DNA from: Nageia nagi
Taxonomy: Eukaryota; Pinophyta
Direction of reading: 5' to 3'
Length of the DNA: 64,000 bases
Assembly: GCA_050084985.1 (NCBI GenBank)
Contig: JBITNC010000002.1
Span: 23,994,001 to 24,058,000 of the forward strand
The notes beneath the pieces are model-generated. The model had not been told where the DNA came from and ran no database searches. It was given only the letters and a program-made list of their open reading frames with translations. Of the stretch, positions 34,592-46,200 are shown piece by piece (positions within the stretch are counted from its first letter, which is position 1; each line of letters begins with the position of its first letter). The translations under genes were made by a program, and so were the position numbers.

Positions 34592-36918
34592 TCATATATT
34601 CTCCATCTGGCAAGTCTCAAATCACCAAGGTCTTCTTCCTTCCAAGTTAACCACTTGTTAGATGCTTAATAGGATCAAAGACAACACTTGTATGTATTTC
34701 ACTAAGGTAGCATGCAATGCATTCGATAGTTAAAATTCTTACTTTATCATTCTAACATAATGATAATTTATGTTTTTCATCTCTTGAAAATAAGTAACAT
34801 ATTTCTAATTTCCAAACTCACGCGCTCATCTATTCTTTTAAAAATACTAAATACATTACTTGTTCTTTCATAAAAATAATCACAACATACATAATGTTGA
34901 AACTTAATACCTTAAATTTCAATTTCAAAAGTAAAAGCAAATACAAAAATAAGTATAAGTATTTTATACTTAAATCTTAATTAAAGTGTAACATTTATTA
35001 TTTTACTTGCTCTATAAATAATAAATATTTTTATTATTTCGATTCTCCTCAAATAATAAATTTGTATATAAAATAATTATAATTCATGCTTAAATAATTT
35101 AAAAACTCTCTTTAAAATTATATTAAGCATTTTAATCAAATAAAATTTAATTTATTAATAAACATTAAATAACAATAATAACATTTAAATTATTTAACAA
35201 AATAAATTTAAATACATATAATTTTTTAATTTAAAATTTCTTATACGAGGGTGCCCCCCTCTTTCCACCATAGGGCATCCAACAGGGCATGTAGCCCATG
35301 GCTATCAAACGACCCTAAATGGGGAGAAGCGCGCAGTCTCATGGCTGGCATCAGATTATAATAGCTGCCATTGAAAATATTATACTATATATATAATCAC
35401 TAACATTTATAATAGCTTTTTTAAATACAGTTTATATTATAATTTAAAATATGTAATTATTATTATAGAGTATGTTTCTAAAGCAATTTTAATTCTAGAA
35501 ATAAACTATGTATAGGTCTGAAACTAGAATAAATCCTTTTTCTTTAGAAGGTAAAATCTTTGATTTTATTGGCCTATTTCTAAATCTAGAATATGGGTTT
35601 TGTTCAAATTTCTTTGTTCTTCCCAAGGAACTCATGAAACTAGAATTTAGACTATGATTTTCATATTTGTTTCTCAAATAAAATCATATTCCAACTATAA
35701 TTTTCTTTCCAAATACAAACTCATTATGCTAAGTTTTTTCTACAGTTTGTTTTGCACATACAACTAACAAAACCTAGATCTTCAAAATCAAAATCTCCAT
35801 TCAAATTTCATTCAAGAAACTCATGTTTAATCCTCTTTTTTTTTATATTTTAAATTTAACAGAGAACTAAAAATTTGTAAGCAAATAACTATTTCATTTC
35901 CAAAATTCGAGTATGCAAAAAGAGGAACAACGGAGCAAAAATCAAACTATATGCAAGGCAAATAAAAATGAAGAGAATCTAATTTTGAAATGCAATGTTT
36001 CTCAAACATGCATAATGAAACTTTACTCCATATTTATTTTCCTCTAGACAAAAAAACCAAGTAAAACATAGGATGCCAAAGATCATCATAAATAGAAGCA
36101 ACAACAGGCAATGAACAGTTTCTTAACTTCCTTGAGGAATTTTTTACCCAAAACTTTTTGGAAGTTTTCTCTCCGAGAGCAACAAGAAAATCCCAAAAAA
36201 TGCATAAATGAAAACTAACTTACTTTATTTTGTTGTAAAACAACATGCATGCCTTTATTTAAAAAAGCATATATATTTAAACACAATATCTTTTAGATAC
36301 TTTGTGTGCATGTGCATGCGTGTGTGTGTGTGTATAATGCTCTTAAATTTAAATACATGATATCTTAAATAATACATAGGCTAATTATGGTCTTGGCATT
36401 TTTCCTTTGTTTCCTTAAATATGCCTCATAAATGAAATGCAATATAAAATGCATTCTTACTTCATATGCACTTATGATTTATCATTTTCTTTATTTTGTA
36501 GGTATGAAAGTTAAGGAACTAGGCTATTCCATCATTTGTTCCTAACTCAACAATGATTCATGAAGTGAAAGCAAATTCATCAACACTTTCGAATCGCAAG
36601 CAATAAATAAACATGTAGCACTAGGGAATTAGCACACATGAAACTCATGCAAACATAAGTGAAATTACTTCCCTTGTGGGTTGTTAGTATCCAATCATCT
36701 TCATACAAATAGCAAAGTGGTTCACTTGTAGGAATATAATTTCTTGTATCACATGAAACCATAAAAGTATCAAAATCTCTTATATAAACATCATGATCAT
36801 GACTTATAAAATAACATAAGTTTTCAATTATTCTAAAGAAAGTATGTCAAAACTCCATACTCAAACTTAATAATCAAAAATATGCAAAAGTAAAAAAAAA
36901 GAAGGTCATGACATCAAG

Positions 36919-37810
36919 TTAATCATTTGTGGAGATACTGCATTTTCTTTCTTGTTGTCGATCTATAATGTTCTACACAAATGTTGAAGGAAATTCTTAC
37001 ATGGGCTCCCTAGTGAATGTAAATTACCCATTGGTAGAATGGAGAAATCAAATGTCCCTATCATAACATCTTAGGTAATGGGTTGTGTATGATTTAAAGG
37101 GACAAAACCAATGTGGTATGAACACCATCACAATCGGGGTCTTCATGATCTACGAAGGGCTTATTGACCTTTATAAGAATATCATCTTCCAAAGGGCACT
37201 CTTATTTTTAGTAAGAAAAAATTGGTTTTTTAATAGTTTTTCCTTATTGTCGAGTCTTAATTCTTCTAGTAACTTTGAATTCATTGGGTTATAGATGAAA
37301 TAAGAAATAAAGGGTTGAAAATTAATTGTGAGAAATCACACAATTATGGTCAATAAATTATCATAAATTCAATCGACATTAAAAGAAAGATATTGATGTG
37401 TAGTTAGAGGACTACTCCCTTTCTATCAATTTTTATGTTCAATAAGTAATAAATTCAATAAGAAATCAGCCTTCAATTTTTTAGTATTATCTAGATGTTA
37501 TTTGTTACACTTTATTTGAATTCAATTGAGGATGGTTGTTTTTTTTATAGTTCACAATACCTTTAACCACCACTTGGATTTAATGAGTTTTCCTTTTGAT
37601 ATATGAATACATATTCTTATTTTGATCGATTATTAATAAGCGTATGTGTAATCCCTAACTCTATGCTACCATATGGAAGGCTTTCTATGTGGCATAATGT
37701 GTGCTATCAAAATTCATGAACATGATTAGTATGGTAGGAAGAGGTCACTTTTCATAGAACATTGATGAGTGGGAAGTTCCCTTTCCAATGAGATTTTCCC
37801 CAAGTGCTGG
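36919..37810. other. Intergenic DNA, nothing recognised
   Basis: About 0.9 kb after the target duplication of E, with no domain or repeat that I can name. Confidence 0.5.
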
Positions 37811-37940
37811 AGTTAACTATCACCTACATTGTTTGACTAGTGGGGCTTGCTAACTATCATACAGAAATAATGGACTATCCCATGGAAATAATCAGTATGT
37901 TTACCATTACTACTATTGGCTAAGAGTGGTTTTGATGAAT

Positions 37941-38010
37941 GGTATGATGGTATAGCGGTTAGGATATTGTATTGAAAACACATTAATCCATGTTTGAATC
38001 CTCATAATCA
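37941..38010 (+). tRNA. tRNA-like sequence, degenerate (pseudogene or SINE head)
   Basis: GTATAGCGGTTAGGAT resembles a tRNA D-arm (internal box A). TTGAAAA falls where the anticodon loop would be, giving GAA. TGTTTGAATCC resembles the T-loop (box B, GGTTCGAATCC). A T10 run, a typical Pol III terminator, starts one base after the end (38012). Stem pairing is poor: only about three of five pairs in the anticodon arm, and the acceptor and T-stems are weak. A working tRNA is therefore unlikely. Confidence 0.35.
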
Positions 38011-38070
38011 CTTTTTTTTTTAAATTTGACACTTAGATGTTTTTTTTTCACTATACACTTTGATTATTTC

Positions 38071-38195
38071 CATGTGATAATTAACTATTTTTGTGCGATA
38101 GTAAACTATTTTCATGCAATAGTCACTATTTCTATGCAATAGTCAACTAATTCCATGCGATAGTCAAAAAATTCCATGTGATTATCAAAGGGTCC
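38071..38195. repeat. ~21-bp minisatellite in the foldback right arm
   Basis: About six imperfect units of the form ATGCGATAGTCAACTATTTCC. Confidence 0.75.
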
Positions 38196-38235
38196 CACCA
38201 ATTCACCGATCAAACAATGTATATGACAATCAACT

Positions 38236-39481
38236 ATATCCTTCACTAAGTCACTTGTGCAAGGTTTTATGTTTGTTGGATTAAAAGTTGATAATTATTT
38301 ACCTACTCTTTTCCTTTATCTTGAACATGATCTTGAATAGGCAACTTCACCCAAGATTTATTAATGAAAAACATGAATCCTCCTTTTATGTGAATGAATT
38401 GAGTTGGTTGAAGACCTAATGGAGAGTTTGAAACTATTTTATGTATGACAAACTATATTTGTTTATTTAATTGAAACTTTATCTAAGCTTGAAATTATTT
38501 TATCTATGGTAGACTGCATTATTATATAGTGGGATTATTATATATAATTTTTAATTCTTAATAAATGTATTTATGAATTATATTTAAGAGAAGGAGAATT
38601 TAATGTTTTAAGCTAAAATGAGAAAAGGATATATAACAATGATTATTTCTTTTAGCATGTCCAAATAAAATATTGACATATTTTTTTCAAAATAAATTGA
38701 ATATTCATAATAATAAATGTGGAGATTTATTATTATTTTTATTGAATGAATTATTTCATTAACCTTTTGGGTTTTCCTTAAGAATCAATGAAAATTAGAG
38801 ATGTAGGAGTTAATATTATTTAAATATTGAGAAAAATATTAAGATTTTTTAAGAACATATGTATACAAATGATGTTATGATGTAATAATTATAATAGGAT
38901 AATATTATCAATCTTATTGAGAAAATATAAAAAATGAGGGTAGAATAAGAAGTTACACCCTTATGCAAAATATATAAGATGAGATTTACTCATTAGATTC
39001 ATCTTGTATTTGGAGATTGGTAGCCAGATCTCTAGGTGAAATCGTTAGATTTCTTGTAAGACTTGTATAAGTTCATCTTAGTCATGTTAGGACTAATATT
39101 GAAGTAACTCATATTATGTGTTGACATTTAAATATAAACATGTAGTATGATATGGGGTTGTGACTCAACACAGACATGTACAATGTATAATATGAAGATT
39201 AGTCTTGATGATATTCTATAAGGTGGATTTTCAATCAGTCAAGGTCAGGGACTATGTAACATATGAGAAGGAATGTTGTACTTATTTAGTATGTGGTGGT
39301 GTCATGTTAAAAAATTAAATGGTTAGTATCGATAATGGTTGTATGTGCAATTATCACGTCGACTTTTGGTTTAAGGTTATAAATTTGGTCTCAGATGAGA
39401 TACTCCAAGTTAGAATGGATTTGTCAAACTACCTAGAGAAGCTAAGTGAAGCCCACAATGAGAGCGTAGAGTGGTGGGGAC
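38236..39481. other. AT-rich DNA, nothing recognised
   Basis: No domain or repeat is identified. The last bases (GTGGTGGGGAC) look like a purine tract before the LTR at 39482. Confidence 0.45.
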
Positions 39482-39817
39482 TGTTGGAATGTTAAGAATG
39501 TATGTGCATATTTCTAAGTGTTTTGAATTAAACGGTCATATAAGTGTCTCAATCAAATTGTTCCATTTCATAAGTCTGAATGGAAAATGGGGAGATCATT
39601 AATAAACTTAACCATCTTTCAACTATGTATGTTTGCAATTAAACCCCAGAACTTGGGATGGTTGGCCACCTTATAACCCCTTAGGTGGTCATCTATAATG
39701 ATAATGAACCAAGTGGATATGCCTCATTAGATATTATATGTTATTGGTTCTCAAACTTATTGCATTTAATCCTAAAAAATGAAAATAAAAATTGAGTTGT
39801 AAAAGTGGGATATGGCA
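39482..39817 (+). repeat. Candidate LTR (336 bp) of a different retroelement
   Basis: It starts TGTTGGAATGTTAAG and ends TATGGCA. A purine-rich GTGGTGGGGAC lies just upstream and a perfect PBS just downstream. No second copy occurs in the window. The LTR call rests on these boundary signals only. Confidence 0.6.
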
Positions 39818-39819
39818 TA

Positions 39820-39831
39820 TGGTATCAGAGC
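39820..39831 (+). other. Primer binding site, initiator Met-tRNA type
   Basis: TGGTATCAGAGC is an exact match to the common plant copia PBS, two bases after the candidate LTR end. Confidence 0.75.
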
Positions 39832-41779
39832 TAATTTCAACTTGTTTGGGCCATGGGAAGTTGAACCGTTTCTTCTTTATATTCATATTGAAGGAATATT
39901 ACAATAAAAATGGCACTACAATCTATATGATCAAGGTAAAGAGACCTTATTCTTAGAAAACTAAACTCCTTGAAAGAAAAATTACTAGACACTTTGATGC
40001 ATATGAACAAACTAGTGATACATGTTCTTAAGGATTTATAGATGAATAAATGATCTTTGGAAATGGGTTTGATATTACCCTACTACAAACTTATTTATTG
40101 CCCATTGTTTTTCACATCTCATGAGGTGAAGGGAATATATAGGCAATAAAATAGAATTTTGATATCTAAAATAGCGCATGTAGATTTTCCTCTAGAGAAA
40201 GTGGTAAATACATATGAACCAAAGGAAATGATCATATTTATTATTATTGAAGAGATATAACCTTCAATGAATTTTGTAATAGAGAGAACCCTTTAAACCT
40301 AAATGGTGGGATCCAAATAATATAGTATATGGAAGAACTTAGAAACATCGAGGGACTTCAATTTATCTTAAACTCTCCTTTATGATGTTGTAGGAAACCC
40401 TAGCAAAATTTTGATCAATATGGATATTGCATGTAAGATACTAAAAGTATATGTTAGGAACAACATAAAGTAGTATTAGAATGATGATGTTATTGTTTAA
40501 GAATTGAAGGGTTATATTCAAAATGTAAGTACAATGTTTGAAATTTTTGAAGAAAATTATTAGTAAAGAATGTTGCTATGCTTGAATCTTGTTGATGAGA
40601 TAATTATAGCTAAAGGATACGTAAGGAAATAAATTACTATTAGAAGTATCTTTGAGAAGGATTTTGAAGATAACATGAATTGATAAGAATTTCTCCTAAG
40701 TATGCCTTAAAAAATGGATAGTGTGGATCAATATGGGAAACACTAACCTTTCTTAGCTAAAGTAATGGATGTAATGTATCTTTTAAAAAATAAGATATGC
40801 CATGAGGGTGTACATAAACCATAAATTCCAATGAAATCAATGAGAGATAAATGGATGGATTAATTAAGAGGTAAATTGGTAGAATCACTCTTAAAAACTA
40901 AATTAATAAATGAGACTTGCCATGAAATCCCATTAGATTTGATGAATGATTAATGGTCTTGTATGAGAAGTTGTATCTTTACTCTAGAATAAGTTATATT
41001 GGGCCTTAAAGCACTTGCATATCAAAATAATATTAAGTCTTGATTGAGAGGTCAAGTAGGATCACATATTGATTCAATTTCAACAAAAAGAAATTTGAAA
41101 TAAGATGAGACCAAAAAATAGACAACCCTTGATATGAGTGATTGGTAGAACCATAAAGAAAAATATTTTCCTTTGATAAATTCAAAATATGTAAGATAAT
41201 ATCTATATTTTAAGGTTAAGAGATGATAACATTAGAAGTGATGATTAAGCAATGAAGTGTTGAGTAATATGAACTTATTTGATCAACATGAATTCAACCT
41301 TGTAAGATAAAAATGAGCATAAAGGTGTGCTCATCATTATATGAACAACAAAGAATCATTTTTCTCTTGTTCATGTTTTGTTAGAGAAAATATATTTTTC
41401 TTTGAGAGTGATTCTTAAAATTTTCATTAACTTCTTTGAGAAGAGTATTTTCATTTTGCTCCCAAGTTGTTACAACTCTCATTTTCTCTAAACCTTTTTG
41501 TAGTTGATGCTGACATTCATTTACCACAAAACTATCTAATGTTACATACATTTATATTTCTCTATTTTGGTGATACAAAGTTATATTATCAATGGTGATA
41601 GAAATTTGAACAATGAAAGAGGTATGCTAATGAGTTTCCTAATGATTAATAAAATGAGTACTCTCCTTCTGTTGTTGATCTACTTCATGGAATAGCCCAT
41701 ACATACTTCTAGAAATTCCAATAGAAACATTTGTAAAATCCATATTCATAAGTAGAGGTCTTATAAAATTCTTAGGGAC
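39832..41779. other. Possible internal region of a decayed LTR element, no domain recognised
   Basis: This follows the PBS and should be leader or gag, but stops are frequent in all frames I read and no motif is recognisable. It is very A-rich. Confidence 0.35.
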
Positions 41780-43140
41780 TGAGTTGGCTACAATATTTTC
41801 ATTTATTCACCTTTCAGTGTTGAGGTGGAGTGGAGGTCGAAATTTGGGTAGTGATATTAAAAGGAAACAAATATAACTGATTAACATATTTTACTAATAT
41901 AAAATAAATTGAATGTTACAAAAAAATTAAAATTTACCTAAAGATGGATGAGGGGATTTGGTGAAACAAGGGGTCAAATTGGTAGGTTGAGGGGCTCTAT
42001 GAAGTTTCCTTATAATTACATTTTTGGGAGGTTGAGGCTCATGTGTTGTACCTTCACTATTTATCCCCTCCTCAACATCCTCCATTACATTTTTCGATGA
42101 CCCTCTAAGCTTAGACTATTTCTTTTGAGTCAATGGAGTAGTTATGTGTTAGAAGGATCTAAAGATTCACTAGATGCTTTGTCAAGATGATATTTTGGAT
42201 TTTGATTCTCTCTTATAACACTTAGTTAATTAGCCATATCTTAAAATTAAATAATCCTGTTATTAATATAAAATGATGTTAAGAAAGAGTAAAAATTTTC
42301 ATAATTAAAGCTCTTCATCTATCAAATTCATTTCTAGCATGAGAGAATTAATGCAATTAGGAATCTGCTCTACTTATATATTATAGACTTCTTCATAAAA
42401 TAAACCAAATAAATAACTAGTAGTGAGAAAAATGGAACTATTGGTTTCTTAGGTAATAGTGATCTCAAGCCTACTTTTTCCTAAAATATAGAAACTCTAG
42501 TTAATTTTATATCCTGAAAGGAATTGAGAAAAGCATGACACATTCCAAAAGGAATTATTTTCATTTATACCTTGTATAACAATCCTAAAAGCAAAAAATT
42601 CAATGATAGCTTGATGAAATTCACTATTCAATATAGAAATTAGAAGCCCCCTTTTGCATATCTTAACAATAGTTGCAAGACAAGTACAACAATAGCTCAA
42701 TCATTTACTAAAATTAAGTTAAATATAAAGAAAAAATTAAAATGAAAAATATTATAGAGAAAACTTGAATATTTTGATAAAATAAACATACATGATTAAA
42801 AGTTGACTCAAAATATTATTATGAGTACTAGAATATCCTTTCCTCCATTGTGCAGTAGACCTATCAAAAAGTGGATGTCTTTAGTAATTATTATGAAAGA
42901 TACTCTTTTACCTTCCATCGAAAGTATCATTGTCAATGTCATGGAATCATATTGATTAACATTACTATTTAACACTTTTTTAGAAACTTCAAAATGGGGT
43001 ATGTAAACTAACCCATCAAATCCTGAAAGCATAATCCAACTTGAAAAATCTTTTGGTTTTTCTATTATTTCCTTTAATTTTAACATAGGTGGATTTTTGA
43101 AGACTCACTTGGGAGTTTGGCCTCTCATTTCTCTAGTTTA
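41780..43140 (-). pseudogene. Unidentified minus-strand coding remnants
   Basis: Three open stretches lie in order on the minus strand. 43086-42808 gives MLKLKEIIEKPKDFSSWIML and later SMTLTMILSMEGKRVSF. 42700-42497 contains FHQAIIEFFAFRIVIQG. About 42150-41950 has a Pro/Lys-rich reading (EDVEEGINSEGTTHEPQPP). Spacing and AT-rich gaps would suit exons or frameshifted pieces of one gene. The first two loosely recall transposon-derived plant proteins of unknown function, but I cannot name a family. It could be a decayed mobile-element accessory ORF or a host pseudogene. Confidence 0.35.
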
Positions 43141-43495
43141 GGCTATATTAGCTTCCATTGGCACAAGAATGGGGTGATAAAGATGCAAGGATTAGAGAAG
43201 TTAGAGAAAAATAAAGAAAAATTACATTAAAATGAGCCACATATCATATTTATAAAGCAAAATGGGGTTGATGTCATCCTATTTATTGCATACAATGGGA
43301 AAACCTTAAAAACCATCCAACTCCTATCCATCTTTTAAATCTTAATGAACCACCTTGTACCTTCCACTAATGTTTAACCATGTCCTGAGGCCTAATGAAT
43401 CATTAAGATCACAATCTCACTTAATGAACTACTATATAGATTACCTATTAAACAAACTAAGATGTCATTAGTTCAATTGAAAAACCACTAAGTTA

Positions 43496-43570
43496 TTGAA
43501 TTTAATGAACTATTATGTCATTGAACCTAATGAACCATTATGTTACTCAACCTAACGAACCATTATACCT
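43496..43570. repeat. 25-bp minisatellite, three units
   Basis: Units at 43496, 43521 and 43546 of the form TTGAACCTAATGAACCATTA followed by TGTTA. Looser copies extend to the left. Confidence 0.8.
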
Positions 43571-43695
43571 TTCAATATTTTTTCATACTTAATGGATTTC
43601 TTAAACTGACTTGATGATTCATTTAGTTAATTAAATATTAAAGTTTCCTATCATTTACTTCTTTTTGAAAAATTATTTTTTTTCATCATCATTTC

Positions 43696-44162
43696 TGAAG
43701 GAGTTTAAATATAAACTAAACAACTCTAAACTCCCAAGATCACATGAAAGCTCACAAAACAATCTCACAAACATAACTCAAGATGTAAGTGATTCCTCCA
43801 ACTAGGAGTACATCCACTAACTAGATCTCACTTATTAACAAATATGAACTCTTACAATCCTCCTAAACACTATCCTATAGCATAACTTTACTCTATAAAT
43901 TTATGTGTGATCAATCTAAAGAGGGAGCCTTCTATTTATAGGCCAAAATCTCTCTTTGAATCGCCCTTTTACCCAATGTACAAAAGCATGACATACACAT
44001 CGTTTTACCCAAGGGGCATGCTCATGGCATGGAGTGTATGACAAGTTACATTATTATATTCACTTAAATACTTAAGGTATCAAATGATACCCTTAAGTAT
44101 TAGTGAAATTACATAGAATATTATTACATAACCTTTACAATAATGTATTATACATTCCAACA
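43696..44162 (-). repeat. 3' LTR of copia element C
   Basis: 467 bp. It is preceded in its own orientation by the purine tract at 44163-44173 (GAGGGAG-type), which fixes it as the 3' LTR. Confidence 0.92.
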
Positions 44163-44173
44163 CTCCCTCTTAA
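44163..44173 (-). other. Polypurine tract of element C
   Basis: The minus strand reads TTAAGAGGGAG immediately before the LTR. It corresponds to TTAAGGGGGAG in A. Confidence 0.8.
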
Positions 44174-44870
44174 TGCAATATTAGGATAGAGTGAATAAGA
44201 GAGAAGAAGAAGAGAAAATAAGAGAGTTCTCCTCCAAATAGATACAACCAAAGATGAGAAATTCTTACATATTTGTGAAGTAAGCAAGATCTAGTTTAAG
44301 ACTCACTACTTTGCCAAATACAATTGTTAACCATAATTGATTTCAATGTACATGAAGTATTAATCCAACTGGAAGTCATGAAGAGTCTCCAAGAGCCTAC
44401 ATACCCAAAGTAAGTAACCTATAATCTCAAAGGAACTTGTAGGTCATAAGTAGCTCAAATAATAAAATTAGTTAAATGTAACATATTCATATCAACAAGG
44501 ATATATGAATCACATGAATGCTATCATGAACTGATCAATGATGCACTATAAGTCATCACAAAGATGCCAAGCTAAAACTCATAGTCACTTACTGTATATA
44601 AAACATGTGTTGATTATCATTACAAAATAGAGTATGCACATGTGATTTCCTCACATATGGATAATTGAATAGTGCTAAAAGATACCAAAAAGTTTCTCAC
44701 ACATGGATAACTGAGTAGTGCTATATTGGCCATTCTTTTTGCTCTAAAAATTTGTACAAGTTCCTCATGCAAAGTAAACTTACCATGAAGGTGTACAACA
44801 AAATCAACACTATACAACATAAAATCCTCCTAAGGGAGAAGTTGACATCACAAACATGAATTCAATACAA
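44174..44870 (-). other. 3' trailer of element C
   Basis: Non-coding; it matches the trailers of A and B, including a single unit of the TTATCCATGTGTGAG repeat (about 44650-44720). Confidence 0.65.
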
Positions 44871-44874
44871 TAAT

Positions 44875-45474
44875 TCAAACTTCATTCCCCCTTGAGGGCA
44901 ACTTCATCAATCTGATAGCATTCCTAAGCTTATAGAATCGAGCTTCCAAGAGGGGCTTGGTGAACAAATCAGTGGAGTTCAAGGTGGATGGACAATACTC
45001 CAAGTGTATGATACCATCAAGAACCTTCTCTCTAATAAAATGTGCTTGAATTTTCACATGTTTTATTCTCTGATGGAACATAGAATTCTTAGCCAAAGAG
45101 ATCATCGATTGATAATTTTAAGAAATCAAAGATGAGCCACCTTGCTCATACCTAATTTCTTTTAGAAAATGCCTTAGCCAAATGGCTTTTTGGGCTGTAA
45201 TAGACATGGCATGGTATTTAGCTTCTATGGTGAGAAGAGAAATAATAAGCTACTTATTAGAAGCTCAAGATATAGCACCTGAACTAATGCTAAACATATA
45301 CATAGAGGTTGATTTCGTATCATCTCTATCTCCCCCATAGTTAGAATCTGAGAATCTAGAGAAAATAAATGAGGACAACTTAGAATACTTGAGAGCAAGA
45401 TCTTTATTCCCTGCAACATACCTCAAGATTTTGTTAACAACATTGAGGTTCTCAACATATGGTTTCTACATGAA
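44875..45474 (-). pseudogene. Copia RNase H (element C)
   Basis: 44875-45105 (minus) is open and reads MFHQRIKHVKIQAHFIREKV, IIHLEYCPSTLNSTDLFTKP and LLEARFYKLRNAIRLMKLP. This is the RNase H C-terminal part, with the RTKHIDIxxHFIRE and DxFTKPL blocks well kept. The region 45106-45474 aligns with FSDSNY, DDRKSTS and GAIS from the copies in A and B, but through stops. The frame ends with a stop a few codons after PSRGNEV. Confidence 0.85.
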
Positions 45475-45849
45475 TCATACCATCAGATTCATTACAAAGG
45501 CAATATCTAACCTGATAATAGTCAAATACAAAAGAATACCAATTAATTTCTTGTAAGTGGTAGCATCAACCAACTGAGAGTTGGAGCTCAAAGAAATAGT
45601 GATTCTAGGAGAGATTGGTATCATAGCATATTTAGCATAATAGTCATTGAAATCATTGCTATTATATTCTCTCCCATTATTTGATCTTAACATCTTGATT
45701 TTAAGATTAGTTTGATTCTCAACAAAGGCCTTAAAAAACTTAAAACTCTCAAAGGTTTTATCCTTGTGCTCAAGTAGATACCCAAAGGTTATCCTAATAA
45801 ATTCATCAATGAAGGTTAAGATGTAAGATGTTCCTCTAAAATGGTCCAA
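45475..45849 (-). pseudogene. In-frame integrase-RT fusion fragment (element C)
   Basis: This is an open frame of 124 codons. The first 80 or so residues are integrase core (ILTFIDEFIRITFGYLLEHK, MLRSNNGREYNSNDFNDYYA). The rest is the C-terminal RT (MIPISPRITISLSSNSQLVD, LDIAFVMNLMV). Comparison with A places the junction between positions equivalent to 8275 and 9632. That is a loss of 1356 bp, exactly 452 codons, with TATG shared at both breakpoints. The YVDD box and integrase C-terminus are gone. The second catalytic Asp of integrase is Asn (RSNNG). A functional product is not expected. Confidence 0.88.
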
Positions 45850-46200
45850 TCAAATTTGAATTCATAAGTTGAAGAGGTTGATATGCTATTGTTACTTTAT
45901 CTTTTTTAAACTTTTATCTATGCATCTTGCAAATAATGCCCTTCTCGCATAGACCAATTGAAGCAGAAAATGAAGGCAAACCTTCCACAAGTTCTTGGTC
46001 TTTCATGAATTGAATACTCTTATGGTTAATGCACCCTAAATTTTGGTACCAAATATTGCCTCTAGAACACACACTTGTAGTAAGACACATCTTTGATGGA
46101 ACTTGATCCACAATGTAAAGATTAGCTTTCATTAATCTTTTAACCAACATGGAAAGTCCTTTATTCATGCACCAAGATTGAGAGTTGAACTCAAATGAGT
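45850..46200 (-). pseudogene. Copia integrase N-terminal (HHCC) region (element C)
   Basis: 46168-45914 (minus) reads NIWYQNLGCINHKSIQFMKD, then QELVEGLPSF, then LCEKGIICKMHR. The HHCC zinc module is damaged: the first His (W-H-H) is W-Y-Q, the second (G-H) is G-C, and C-E-K-C is C-E-K-G. Confidence 0.83.

Larger units (their letters stand above)
17615..36913 (-). mobile_element. Ty3/gypsy chromovirus E with ~3-kb LTRs, carrying nested insertions
   Basis: Long direct repeats (17615-20568 and 32402-36913) are bounded by the perfect 5-bp duplication TCAAG (17610-17614 and 36914-36918). On the minus strand the order is 5' LTR, PBS (32388-32401), leader, gag, protease, RT, RNase H, integrase with chromodomain, 3' LTR. 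Chromodomain plus very long LTRs points to the Tekay/Del branch of plant chromoviruses. The clade call rests on those two traits only. Gag-only element D (23767-29023) splits the protease region. A LINE fragment lies in the 5' LTR. All genes are broken. Confidence 0.93.
32402..36913 (-). repeat. 5' LTR of chromovirus E (4512 bp, enlarged by insertions)
   Basis: Homologous to 17615-20568. The extra length is mostly a LINE fragment (33376-34591) and a segment near 35290-35660 that the other LTR lacks. A (TG)n stretch is at 36301-36333. It ends ATGACA before TCAAG. Confidence 0.9.
37811..38235. mobile_element. Foldback/MITE-like element with imperfect terminal inverted repeats
   Basis: The left end has TACATTGTTTGACTAGTGGG (37825-37844). 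The right end has CCACCAATTCACCGATCAAACAATGTAT (38195-38222), whose complement matches the left end with a few changes. Matching continues outward through AGTTAACTATCA-like sequence. Inside, 21-bp units around CCATGCGATAGTC repeat on the right arm and appear inverted on the left arm. No transposase is present. No target duplication was confirmed. Confidence 0.5.
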
